The notes below the pieces were generated by a model. That model did not search any database. It was given only the letters and a program-made list of their open reading frames with translations, and was not told where the DNA came from. Shown here in pieces: positions 1-9,153 of a stretch of DNA of 64,000 nucleotides (positions within the stretch are counted from its first letter, which is position 1; each line of letters begins with the position of its first letter). The DNA comes from Hyphomicrobium sulfonivorans (GTDB lineage: Bacteria > Pseudomonadota > Alphaproteobacteria > Rhizobiales > Hyphomicrobiaceae), in NCBI RefSeq assembly GCF_013306565.1, contig NZ_PZPO01000002.1:12501-76500 (forward strand). The letters are read 5' to 3'. Position numbers and translations under genes: made by a program.

Positions 1-1176
<1,176 letters not shown>

Positions 1177-1324
1177 CTCTCATTATGCAATGCTCATCGA
1201 ATATGCTGTTGAAAGCGCGCAGGTAACTGCGCTGCGCAAGATTGCATGACGACGCTCGCGTCGTCTTCGATGGGCGTAGGAACACAGGCAAGACCAGAAC
1301 AGAAGTCATCTCACTTTTCCGCCG

Positions 1325-1440
1325 ACCTGGTGATTATGGCGGAGTGGCTGCACCCGATCCCATCCCGAACTCGGCCGTGAAACGCTCCAGCGCCAATGGT
1401 ACTGCGTCTTAAGACGTGGGAGAGTAGGTCGTCGCCAGGT
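1325..1440 (+). rRNA. 5S ribosomal RNA
   Basis: About 116 nt with the alphaproteobacterial 5S core CACCCGATCCCATCCCGAAC. The ends ACCTGG and CCAGGT pair to close helix I. It sits about 150 bp after the 23S gene in the same orientation, the usual rrn operon order. No tRNA-fMet follows it, although many rhizobial rrn operons carry one there. Confidence 0.95.
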
Positions 1441-1501
1441 CTGCAGAAAAGTGAGACGCTTCAACAAAAGTCATCAGATCCCCTCTTACGTGTTTTATAA
1501 A

Positions 1502-1533
1502 AACGCCCCAGCCCACAAAGCTGGGGCGTTTTT
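1502..1533 (+). terminator. rrn operon intrinsic terminator
   Basis: An 11-bp stem (AACGCCCCAGC paired with GCTGGGGCGTT), a 7-nt loop and a T run directly after it. It lies about 60 bp past the 5S gene and ends the rrn operon. Confidence 0.9.
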
Positions 1534-1758
1534 GCGTTCAACCCGCCGTCTCCAATGCAGAGAAAATGCCCAACGGGAAAGACCGCCGGTGTGGGCCGCC
1601 CCAGATGCGTGTGGTTGAGGCGCGCGGTGAATGCCGTGGAGGGTGCTGGCGCGCTGGCGCCAACCGAACCGACAGGGCCACAACGGCCAGCGCAACGCCG
1701 CACACCAGATCCGATGCAGGCGGCCGCAAAACTCAGAAGGCATGGTTCGATGTCAGGA

Positions 1759-1895
1759 TCACCGGGCCTTCTCGTGGTGCCGGGCGACGATCTGGAAGAA
1801 CAGGTTGACCCGCTCGTACACACTGAGCGGATGCTGATAGCCGATGATCGTTTTGCAAGCGAAGGGTTGCGAACTTCGCCGTGCGTAGCGTATGG
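1759..1895 (-). pseudogene. 3' remnant of a small ORF split by the IS element
   Basis: On the minus strand an open frame with G/C-rich third positions ends at 1759 and reads ...KTIIGYQHPLSVYERV. If the IS and one copy of its CCAG target duplication are removed, this segment joins in frame to minus-strand sequence at 3144-3102 and gives a 59-codon ORF starting ATG CCG CAA at 3144. I do not recognise the protein. The exact in-frame junction is what is seen; that it was a real gene is inference. The rest of 1534-1899 shows no convincing gene. Confidence 0.3.
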
Positions 1896-1925
1896 CCAGT
1901 GACCTTGCCCCCGGAAGGTACTCGC

Positions 1926-2775
1926 TCATAACTGGAGTCCGTTCTGGTTATGGTCCGACGCGGACCTGCTTGCAAACTCGTTCGGTGTAAGCCCGTCGAG
2001 GCTCGTGTGGGGCCGTTCTCCGTTGTAGTCCTCCCGCCAGCCGGCAAGCACCTCGCGGGCATGCCCCAAGCCGCGGAAGATGGTCTCGTTCAGCAACTCG
2101 TCGCGGAGGCGCCCATTGAAGCTCTCGACGAAACCGTTCTGCATCGGCTTGCCCGGAGCAATGTAGTGCCAGGCGATGCCGGTTTCCTGTTGCCAGCGCA
2201 GGATCGCCATCGACGTGAGCTCGGTGCCGTTGTCGCTGACGACCATTGCCGGCCTGCCGCGCCGAGCGATCACTTCATCCAGCTCGCGGGCAACTCGATG
2301 ACCTGACAGCGAGGTGTCGGCCACCAGGGCTAGACATTCGCGCGTGAAGTCGTCGACGATGGTTTGCATGCGGAAGCGGCGCCCGTCCGCGAATGTGTCC
2401 GAGACGAAGTCCAGCGACCAGCGCTGGTTCCGGCCTTGAGGCACAGCTGCCGGTGCCCGCGTCCCGAGCGCACGCTTGCGGCCGCCCCGCTTGCGCACGA
2501 CGAGCCTTTCCTCGCGGTAGATGCGGAAGAGCTTCTTGTGGTTCACGGTGAAGCCCTCGCGGCGCAATAGTAGGTGCAGACGCCGGTAGCCGAAGCGGCG
2601 GCGTTGAGCCGCCAAGGCTTTCAAGCGCGTGCGCAGCACACCGTCATCACTTCGTCGCCGAGTGCCGATAGACCTTCGGCGCGAGCCCTATCAGGGTGCA
2701 CGCACGGCGTTGCGAGTAGTCTTTCTCTTTGATCGCCCAGCTCACGGCGGCTCTCCTCGCGGTGGGCGTCAGAAG
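1926..2775 (-). pseudogene. IS3-family transposase orfB, frameshifted
   Basis: The C-terminal 237 codons (2639-1926) encode a typical rve/DDE integrase core. [10 protein letters not shown] carries the first Asp, SDNGTELTS the second, and [12 protein letters not shown] the Glu. The N-terminal part lies in another frame. After a -1 slip at the A6-C site (2775-2781) the frame reads LLTPTARRAAVSWAIKEKDY and on to [12 protein letters not shown], then hits two stops near 2651. The downstream frame picks up as [17 protein letters not shown]. Family members run straight through this point, so a one-base indel near 2650-2670 probably breaks orfB. A sequencing error is the alternative. Confidence 0.8.
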
Positions 2776-3038
2776 TTTTTTGTCATCAGCTCTTTAAGGG
2801 TAGCGTTGTCGAGCATCTGCTCGGCCAACAGCTTCTTCAGCTTGCGATTCTCGTCCTCAAGCGTCTTCAGGCGCTTCGCCTCCGACACCTCGAGCCCGCC
2901 GTACTTCGACTTCCAGGCGTAGAACGTCGCCGACGATATCCCGTGCCGGCGGCACACCTCGGCAGTGGTCATGCCCGCTTCCTGCTCGCGCAGGATGGCG
3001 ATGATCTGCTCTTGCGAAAACCTGCCCTTACGCATCAT
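2769..3038 (-). CDS. IS3-family transposase orfA
   Basis: An 89-aa protein with the helix-turn-helix of IS3-family OrfA: FSQEQIIAILREQEAG, then TTAEVCRRHGISSATFYAWK. A C-terminal leucine-zipper-like segment follows (RLKTLEDENRKLKKLLAEQM). It recognises the IS ends and, fused to OrfB by -1 frameshifting at the A6-C run, normally gives the active transposase. Its reading frame is intact, but the fusion product would stop early because orfB is broken. Confidence 0.92.
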   Translation of the reverse strand: MMRKGRFSQEQIIAILREQEAGMTTAEVCRRHGISSATFYAWKSKYGGLEVSEAKRLKTLEDENRKLKKLLAEQMLDNATLKELMTKNF

Positions 3039-3192
3039 CCGTCTCCTTCTCGGATCGACGGACTCTAGCTCAGATCGGGTACCCCTGCGGGGGCAAGGTC
3101 ACCAGTCGCCCTTGGCCAGTGGTGGCGGCACGACGTTGCGGCATATCCGCTTTTTACATCCCGCTCCGGGAAGATGAAACGCACTGCCGTTG

Positions 3193-3215
3193 ATGACAGC
3201 CGTGACGGCCGTCAT
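3193..3215. promoter_or_regulatory. 23-bp palindrome upstream of the Fae-like gene
   Basis: A near-perfect palindrome. ATGAC and GCCGT on the left mirror ACGGC and GTCAT on the right around a central G, with only the spacer bases unmatched. It lies about 40 bp before the ATG at 3256, in the likely promoter or leader. It could be a repressor or activator operator, or a hairpin in the mRNA. No factor is identified. Confidence 0.45.
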
Positions 3216-3255
3216 AGTCCGCGCTGCAAACAGCAACGTGAGGACTTACACGGAA

Positions 3256-3807
3256 ATGAGCAGCGAACGCATCGTCTTGAGAGTGGGTGAAAGTCTTGTG
3301 GCCGGTGGCCCGCCAGGCACGGCCGCTGAGCCGGAAGTTGCAATCGGCGAACTCGATGGACCACTTGGAACGGCCTTCGCGAACCTGCTGGGCAATCAGG
3401 TTGTCGGGCATTCGCGCGTTCTTGCGCTGCTCAATACCGACGTGATGATCCGGCCCGCTACAATCTGCGTAAGCAAAGTGACGGTGACCGACGAGCGTTA
3501 TACCAACATTCTGATGGGCACCGTGCAGTACGCAACTGCGATGGGCGTGCTCGACAGTGTTCGTGCCGGCGACATTCCGAAGGACAAGGCCAACGACCTT
3601 GGCATCATCGTGTCGCTGTGGCTGAATCCCGGCATCGTCGACGTAAAGGATCTGGATCACAAGATCCTATTTGATATTCATCGCAAAGCAACTGCGCAGG
3701 CGATCCACAAGGCGATGAACAATCAGCCGTCGATCGATTGGCTGCTCGAGAACCAGGACAAGATCGTTCACAAGTATTTCGAGCGCGGCCTGAAGGGCGA
3801 GATCTGA
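3256..3807 (+). CDS. Formaldehyde-activating enzyme (Fae) family paralogue
   Basis: A 183-aa protein of the Fae family. True Fae condenses formaldehyde with tetrahydromethanopterin to methylene-H4MPT in the cytoplasm. Family landmarks are VGESLVAGG at the N-terminus, GPLGTAFANLL, the PATICVSKVTV strand and PKDKANDLGIIVSLW. Where characterised Fae proteins have the motif E-V-A-H-I-D with the catalytic His, this protein reads A-E-P-E-V-A, so the His is absent. It is therefore better called a Fae-like paralogue than an established enzyme. The ATG at 3256 is preferred: it matches family length and has GTGAGGA 11 bp upstream. The frame is open back to 3190. It lies 154 bp from the IS end with no other C1 genes beside it. 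Confidence 0.85.
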   Translation: MSSERIVLRVGESLVAGGPPGTAAEPEVAIGELDGPLGTAFANLLGNQVVGHSRVLALLNTDVMIRPATICVSKVTVTDERYTNILMGTVQYATAMGVLDSVRAGDIPKDKANDLGIIVSLWLNPGIVDVKDLDHKILFDIHRKATAQAIHKAMNNQPSIDWLLENQDKIVHKYFERGLKGEI

Positions 3808-4169
3808 TTTTGCCGTTCGGGCCAGAATGACGGGCAACGTGTTTGGGCTACAGTTCTGTGCTCGATGAGCGGTGAACATCTCAAGGTGAATTGGCAGCGC
3901 GGAACTCGGTTGAAGCCGGGGTTCGCGCTGCTCGCGTTATGGCCAGCCAATATTTTATTTCATCGCACGTTGGCGCTGCAGTGAGCGCTGCTGAAGCGGT
4001 TTGGCGTTGCCTAGTTTCCCCAACAAGACATGCGCTGCTGGTATCCCCAGGAGTTAGCTGTAGATAACGCTGTACGCGCAATAGTGGTGCGTTGGAAAAA
4101 TACCCGCGACACGCTACTCGAAAATTGGTTCCTACCCTGAGGGTTTATCAATTCGAGAGCGAGGGTCAC

Positions 4170-4907
4170 GTGCAGCACTCCATGGGAATGTCAGCACCTA
4201 CACTCGGGCAGAAAGCGATCATAGAATTTTCGCGCCGACTTGGCTTCGGAAACGGCGCAATCAGGAAATACGGCGGGCGTCTTGTGCGGCGCCTCGGCGG
4301 GGAAAAAGTCGTCTACCGCTACCACGGCCTCAATCTGATACTCGATCCGTTGACCGGATCATCGCGCATCATGCTGATGACGCCATATTGGTACGACGCC
4401 AAAGAGCGCGACTTCATTCGGCAGCGACTGTCGAACGGCGGCGTGTTTGTGGATATCGGCGCGAACTCGGGCTTCTACTCATTCTTCGTCGCAGCGCACT
4501 GCCGGGCGGCGCGCATTTTTGCGTTCGAACCGATGCCGCATCACGCCGCTTTGCTGCGGGAGAACGTGGCGCTGAACGATTTGGAGGACCGTGTCACCGT
4601 GATGGAGATGGGGCTTTGCGAACGCGAGGGCGTGACGGATATCGACGGACACGCGGTTGCCTGCAACACGCTTCTCAATGCGGTGCAGCAGCAGAAACTG
4701 ACGAGCATTGAATGTCTCAAGATTGATATCGAAGGTATGGAAGACAGCGTGCTGTTGCCGTTCTTCCGCGACGCACCGCGTTCGCTCTGGCCGAAGGCTA
4801 TAGTTGGCGAGCACATTTTCACCGATCAATGGCGCGATCTGTGTCTGTCGCTTGGCTATAGCCAGCACCTGCGTACGCAATACAACATTGCGTTGACGCT
4901 GGATTGA
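4170..4907 (+). CDS. FkbM-family methyltransferase
   Basis: A SAM-dependent methyltransferase of the FkbM family, enzymes that O-methylate sugars or other small substrates, often in surface polysaccharides. The SAM-binding motif I is VFVDIGANSGFYSFF. The family-typical acidic stretch IFAFEPMPHHAALLRENV follows, then CLKIDIEGMEDSVL, which is characteristic of FkbM. The start is uncertain. GTG at 4170 has GAGGG four bases upstream, ATGs at 4182 and 4188 are alternatives, and the frame stays open to a TTG at 4092. The neighbouring glycosyltransferases, on the opposite strand, support a role in a surface glycan, but the substrate cannot be read from sequence. Confidence 0.85.
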   Translation: MQHSMGMSAPTLGQKAIIEFSRRLGFGNGAIRKYGGRLVRRLGGEKVVYRYHGLNLILDPLTGSSRIMLMTPYWYDAKERDFIRQRLSNGGVFVDIGANSGFYSFFVAAHCRAARIFAFEPMPHHAALLRENVALNDLEDRVTVMEMGLCEREGVTDIDGHAVACNTLLNAVQQQKLTSIECLKIDIEGMEDSVLLPFFRDAPRSLWPKAIVGEHIFTDQWRDLCLSLGYSQHLRTQYNIALTLD

Positions 4908-4985
4908 GCTTGCGACCGCATGCACAAGGCGTTGCTCGCGCCGGATGCCAGTGGCGCAAGTCCGCCTTCGTAACGTGAGTGGGAC

Positions 4986-5765
4986 TTATCGCGGGCTGCG
5001 AGCGATTTTCAAAAGGCGACGCGTGCGGGCGCGCGCGATCTCGTGGGTGATGCGCAGGCCGGTGATACCGCCGGTGACATTGCTGCGCAGAATGTAATAG
5101 CGGAAGAACAGTACGGGATATTCAAACGGCAGCCGCGCGTAGGCATACCAGCGCGGCTTCTTCAGCTCTTTCGCTTGCAGATCGGTGTAGCGCTCCAGCT
5201 TGTCGCGAACATGCTTCAGGCTGCGCCACGAATAATGCAGCGCAATGCCTTTCAGCTGGCCGACCGGATGCGAGCCGGCATCGACGGTGTCGTGCACGAG
5301 GCTATTGCGGAAGCGCACTTTGCTGCGGTCGTAAAGCCGGATGTAGTTGTGATAATCAGCCCACAGACGCGGGCGTTCCTTGCCCGGGTAGACTGTTACC
5401 TGACGGAATCTGTATGCGGGCAGACGATCGGACTCCGGCGTGCGCATCAACGCGGTGATTTCAGCCGCGAGCTCCGGCGTTACGATCTCATCGGCATCCA
5501 GATTGAGGATCCAGTCGTGCTGGGCGCAATCCTCCGCGAAACGTTTCTGCGGACCGTATCCCACCCAATCGTTATGGAAGATGCGCGCGCCCATTGCTTC
5601 AGCCTTGGCGAGCGTGTCGTCAGTCGATCCGGAATCGACGATGACAACTTCATCGACAATGCCGCGAACGGCTTCGATGCAGCGTTCGATGCGATCGGCT
5701 TCGTTGTGGGTGATGATGCAGCAGCTCAAGCCCGTGGCCATACCGTCAGCCCGACTATTGGTCAT
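4986..5765 (-). CDS. Family 2 glycosyltransferase (WaaE/KdtX-like)
   Basis: A 259-aa GT-A fold glycosyltransferase related to lipopolysaccharide-core beta-glucosyltransferases of the WaaE/KdtX type. Seen are the nucleotide-sugar-binding start LSCCIITHNEADRIERC, IVDSGSTDDT, the DXD-type motif NLDADEIVTPE and the family segment HYSWRSLKHVRDKLERY. It probably acts on the cytoplasmic face of the inner membrane on LPS core or another glycolipid. The chosen ATG overlaps the end of the upstream gene by 11 bp, suggesting translational coupling. A second ATG at 5741 (MATGLSCC) is an alternative start. Confidence 0.88.
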   Translation of the reverse strand: MTNSRADGMATGLSCCIITHNEADRIERCIEAVRGIVDEVVIVDSGSTDDTLAKAEAMGARIFHNDWVGYGPQKRFAEDCAQHDWILNLDADEIVTPELAAEITALMRTPESDRLPAYRFRQVTVYPGKERPRLWADYHNYIRLYDRSKVRFRNSLVHDTVDAGSHPVGQLKGIALHYSWRSLKHVRDKLERYTDLQAKELKKPRWYAYARLPFEYPVLFFRYYILRSNVTGGITGLRITHEIARARTRRLLKIARSPR

Positions 5766-6489
5766 TGCGTTTGAACGGCAGGCGCTTGGCAATCGAGCGC
5801 TGCAAGCGGGCAAGAAATGTCTTGGCACGCTTGGGCTGGAATGGATCGTGCGCGTGGCGGTCGTCGCCGATGTGATCGGCGATGCCGGGCACGACCATCG
5901 CGATGCGCATGCCGCGCTGCTTCAGGAACAGGCTGAGGTTTTCTTCTGTCACGAACTTGGCGAACGGGCCGACTTCGCGCCACAGCGACATCCGCGCGAC
6001 CGATGGATTGAACGAATAGGAAAACCACTTCGGATGCGCGTCGGTATCCCAGACCAAGTAGTCGATGCCTTCGAAGGATTCCTGCCGCGCGCCCTTGGAA
6101 AAGCGTGGGTCATAAATGCGGTGAGCAATGCAGACGACGGCGATGTCCGGCCGCGCTTCCAGAAAACGCGTGACGGCGTCGAGGTCGATGCTGCGGGTGA
6201 AGCCCCAGTCGTCTTCGAGGTGCACGACGTAGGGCGTCGATAGCGTTGCGTAATGGGCATCGATGGAGCGCATCTGGCCGAGCTTCGGCAGATTTACGCG
6301 GACATCGGCCACCGGATAAGCCTGCGCAAATTGCGCGGCGGCAGCGCTGTCTTCGGAATCTTCCGCAACGAGAATGCGATCAACTTCGAAGTGGCGCTGG
6401 AACGAGGTGATTGTTTCGCCGAGCAGATCGAACCGACCGCAACTGGTGAGGAAGGTCGAGAATTTTGCCGGATCGATCTTGTATTTCAT
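5755..6489 (-). CDS. Glycosyltransferase-like protein
   Basis: A 244-aa protein resembling the GT-A nucleotide-diphospho-sugar transferase fold. It starts FLTSCGRFDLLGETITSF, has ILVAEDSEDS, and carries the acidic metal-binding-type motif VHLEDDWGF. It probably transfers a sugar in the same surface-glycan pathway as the downstream glycosyltransferase, with which it overlaps by 11 bp. ATG at 6489 is chosen over the GTG at 6510, which lacks a ribosome-binding site. The acceptor and donor are unknown. Confidence 0.72.
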   Translation of the reverse strand: MKYKIDPAKFSTFLTSCGRFDLLGETITSFQRHFEVDRILVAEDSEDSAAAAQFAQAYPVADVRVNLPKLGQMRSIDAHYATLSTPYVVHLEDDWGFTRSIDLDAVTRFLEARPDIAVVCIAHRIYDPRFSKGARQESFEGIDYLVWDTDAHPKWFSYSFNPSVARMSLWREVGPFAKFVTEENLSLFLKQRGMRIAMVVPGIADHIGDDRHAHDPFQPKRAKTFLARLQRSIAKRLPFKRNDQ

Positions 6490-6552
6490 GGGGCCTGTCG
6501 CTGTCTGCACCCGCAGCGGCCAAGTCTGCGGCCGCTGTTATCGCCTCCAGCG

Positions 6553-8139
6553 TTAGTGGCTGAGCTGGCCGATGGCAAGCGCGGCGAGGCTGATGGCACC
6601 GATCCACAATGCCAGGCGTGACCAACGGTTGCGGCGCGCTTCCTCGGCCGCGAGTGCGCTGACGGTATCAGTGGCAAGCCGCAGGCCATCGCGCGTCATG
6701 TCGGCCAGTGCCAGCGCGGTCTGCTGGCCCTGCGTGAGCAGATCTGGCAGGTCGGCCAATATGTTGCCGATGACGGATGCACCCTCGCCAGCTTCGCGCA
6801 GCCGGCCCATGGCGCCGAGGTTGCTTTCGATCCACTCCTTGGCCACCGGCTCGGCCGCGACCCACATGTTGAGCTCCGGATCGAGGCCGCGCGCGACGCC
6901 CTCCACAACCACCATGGTTTTCTGCAGCAGGATCAGCTCCGGCCGCGTCTGCATGTCGAACACTTCAGTGTAGGCGAACAGCTGCCCGAGCAGGTCCGCC
7001 ATCGATATGTCGCTGGCGGTGCGGCCATGGATTGGCTCGCCGATTGCGCGCAGCGCCTGGGCGAAGACTTCGACCGGATAGTGCGAGGGCACGTAACCGG
7101 CCCAGAAATGTACGGCAGCGGCGCGTCTGTAGTCGCGGGTGATGAGGCCGTAGAGGATCTCGGCGAGGAAGCGGCGTTCTTTGGTGCCGAGCCGGCCCAT
7201 GATGCCGAAATCGACGGCAACCAGGCGACCGCGATCATCGACGAACAGATTGCCCTGATGCATGTCGGCGTGGAAGAAGCCGTCGCGCATCGCGTGCTTC
7301 AGGAACGAGCGCATTACCGTGAGGCCGAGCGCCTTGCGGTCGATGTCGGACGCGGCGATGGCTTTGTGATCGGATAGCTTGATGCCGTCGATCCATTCGA
7401 CGGTGAGCACGCGGCGCGTGGTGCGCTGCCAGTCAACCTGCGGCACGCGGAAGTCGTGATCGTTGGCGGTGTTTTCCGCCATCTCCGAAATGGCCGCCGC
7501 CTCAAGCCGCAAATCCATCTCAAGCTCTGTCGAGCTCTTGAGCATATCGACCACGGCAACCGGCTTCAGCCGTCGCGACGGTGCGTGCCAGCGCTCGATC
7601 TGGCTGGCGGCGAAATAGAAGGTTTCAAGGTCGCGCTTGAAGCGGCGCTCGATGCCGGGCCGCAGAATTTTGACGGCCACTTCACGGGGCTGGCCGTTGG
7701 CGTCGATGACGGCGGCTTTGTGCACCTGCGCGATGGAGGCGGCGGCGACCGGGGGCCCGAATTCGGCGAAATGTTCTTCAACCCGACCGCCGAGGGATTC
7801 CTCGATGGCGCGGCGCGCTTCGGCCATGGAAAACGGCGGCAGGTTGTCCTGCAGGCCGGCAAGCTCGCCGGCGAGTTCGGGGCCGATGACATCGGCGCGG
7901 GTGGCCAGGAACTGGCCAAGCTTGATGTAGCTGGGGCCGAGGCTGGTCAGGGCGCTTGCAAGGCGCTTCTCGCGCGGCAGGCGGGGGGCAGCCAGCCATC
8001 CGATCGGAGCGGTGAGCGCGCTGGCAAGGCGCAGCGGCAGCGGCACAGGCACGCCAGCGGGCACAAAGCGCACCCCGTGCTGGGCCAGCACCAGACCGGC
8101 GCGGGCCAGTCGCAAACTGTTCTTGATCGATCCGGCCAT
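6553..8139 (-). CDS. ubiB: UbiB/ABC1-family atypical kinase
   Basis: A 528-aa member of the ABC1/ADCK/UbiB family, membrane-associated ATPases needed for ubiquinone synthesis. The signature KxGQ stretch is SLGPSYIKLGQFLATR near residue 76, followed by ASIAQVHKA and AVKILRPG. The catalytic-type loop is FHADMHQGNLFVDD with VDFGIMG as the metal-binding motif. Two features fit UbiB: the N-terminal KxGQ extension and a C-terminal membrane segment (LALWIGAISLAALAIG). In many alphaproteobacteria it follows ubiE, but here it is alone on the strand. Confidence 0.92.
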   Translation of the reverse strand: MAGSIKNSLRLARAGLVLAQHGVRFVPAGVPVPLPLRLASALTAPIGWLAAPRLPREKRLASALTSLGPSYIKLGQFLATRADVIGPELAGELAGLQDNLPPFSMAEARRAIEESLGGRVEEHFAEFGPPVAAASIAQVHKAAVIDANGQPREVAVKILRPGIERRFKRDLETFYFAASQIERWHAPSRRLKPVAVVDMLKSSTELEMDLRLEAAAISEMAENTANDHDFRVPQVDWQRTTRRVLTVEWIDGIKLSDHKAIAASDIDRKALGLTVMRSFLKHAMRDGFFHADMHQGNLFVDDRGRLVAVDFGIMGRLGTKERRFLAEILYGLITRDYRRAAAVHFWAGYVPSHYPVEVFAQALRAIGEPIHGRTASDISMADLLGQLFAYTEVFDMQTRPELILLQKTMVVVEGVARGLDPELNMWVAAEPVAKEWIESNLGAMGRLREAGEGASVIGNILADLPDLLTQGQQTALALADMTRDGLRLATDTVSALAAEEARRNRWSRLALWIGAISLAALAIGQLSH

Positions 8140-8478
8140 CGGCGCGGCTCAGTCCTTCTGCATGGCTTTGGGCCGTTTACGGCACGGAGTTGGGCGCAGA
8201 TTGCCCCTATCGCGTGCCCGGTCAAGTGGCGCCGGCCGGTGAGCGGTGTCCGCGGCCAGTAACCACGCCGCACCTTACAGGAGAGGGAGTTTCGATCCGG
8301 CAACCGCAGCGATGGGGCAATGCAACTTAAGGAGCAGGCAAAGGGGGTGGCCTAAAGCCGGTGCAGTGCTATTTTTTGAAACGATTTACACTGCGCGCGT
8401 CGCATTGCGGATTGTTGGGGGGAGCCTCGCGATAATTCGCCACCTGCGGCCTCAACGCGGCCATCCAGGAGCCTACCC

Positions 8479-9141
8479 GTGCCGACCAACATTCTCATCG
8501 TCGATGACCACCCGCTGTTCGTCGAAGCGCTGGAACTGGTGATCCAGAACGCATTTTCAGACGCGGCGATTTCGAAGGCCGTTTCTATCGAAACAGCCCG
8601 CGCGGTGCTGGATGAGGAAAGCGGTTTCGATCTGGTGCTGCTGGATCTGTCGATGCCGGATACGCGCGGGCTTGAAGGGGTGATTGAACTGCGCACCCGC
8701 TATCCCAAGGTTCCAATCGTTGTGGTGTCGGCGCTGGAAGATGCGCGCATCATTCACGAGGTGCTTCAGTGCGGCGTGGCGGGCTTCATTTCCAAGTCGA
8801 CCCGCGGCGGTGATCTGGCGCGAGCGCTGCAGGATGTGATGGACGGTTCGGTTGTCGTGCCGAAGGGCTATCAGCCGCCCGCCGCTGCCGGATCGGACGC
8901 CAGCGAACTGGCCACGCGCATCGCAACGCTGACGCCGCAACAGGTGCGCGTGCTGCACATGCTGCGGCAGGGGCTGCTCAACAAGCAGATCGCCTATGAC
9001 CTGGGCGTCGGCGAAACGACGGTGAAGGCGCATGTCTCGGAAATATTGCGCAAGCTGAAAGTGTCGTCGCGCACGCAGGCGGTGATCGAAGCATCGAAGA
9101 TCGATTTCGATTCCATTCTTGGCAGTGCGCGCGACGAGTGA
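8479..9141 (+). CDS. NarL/LuxR-type response regulator
   Basis: A 220-aa two-component regulator. The receiver domain (residues 1-120) has IVDDHPLF, the phosphoacceptor Asp56 in LVLLDLSMPD, and the conserved Lys in FISKSTRGG. A LuxR helix-turn-helix (about 148-210) has LTPQQVRVLHMLRQG and GVGETTVKAHVSEILRKL. GTG at 8479 is supported by AGGAG seven bases upstream. It is tail-to-tail with the hybrid kinase, 12 bp apart, which suggests they form one phosphorelay. That pairing is an inference from position. Confidence 0.93.
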   Translation: MPTNILIVDDHPLFVEALELVIQNAFSDAAISKAVSIETARAVLDEESGFDLVLLDLSMPDTRGLEGVIELRTRYPKVPIVVVSALEDARIIHEVLQCGVAGFISKSTRGGDLARALQDVMDGSVVVPKGYQPPAAAGSDASELATRIATLTPQQVRVLHMLRQGLLNKQIAYDLGVGETTVKAHVSEILRKLKVSSRTQAVIEASKIDFDSILGSARDE

Positions 9142-9153
9142 GCTGCTGTCAGC

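Larger units (their letters stand above)
1900..3101 (-). mobile_element. IS3-family insertion sequence, IS407-type
   Basis: A complete 1202-bp insertion sequence. Both ends begin TGACCTTGCCCCCG reading inward: the left arm is 1900-1913 and the right arm, reverse-complemented, is 3088-3101. The flanking CCAG at 1896-1899 and 3102-3105 is a 4-bp target duplication, the size expected for the IS407 group. It carries orfA and orfB on the minus strand with an A6-C slippery site at their overlap. orfB appears frameshifted, so the copy may be unable to move on its own. Confidence 0.93.
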
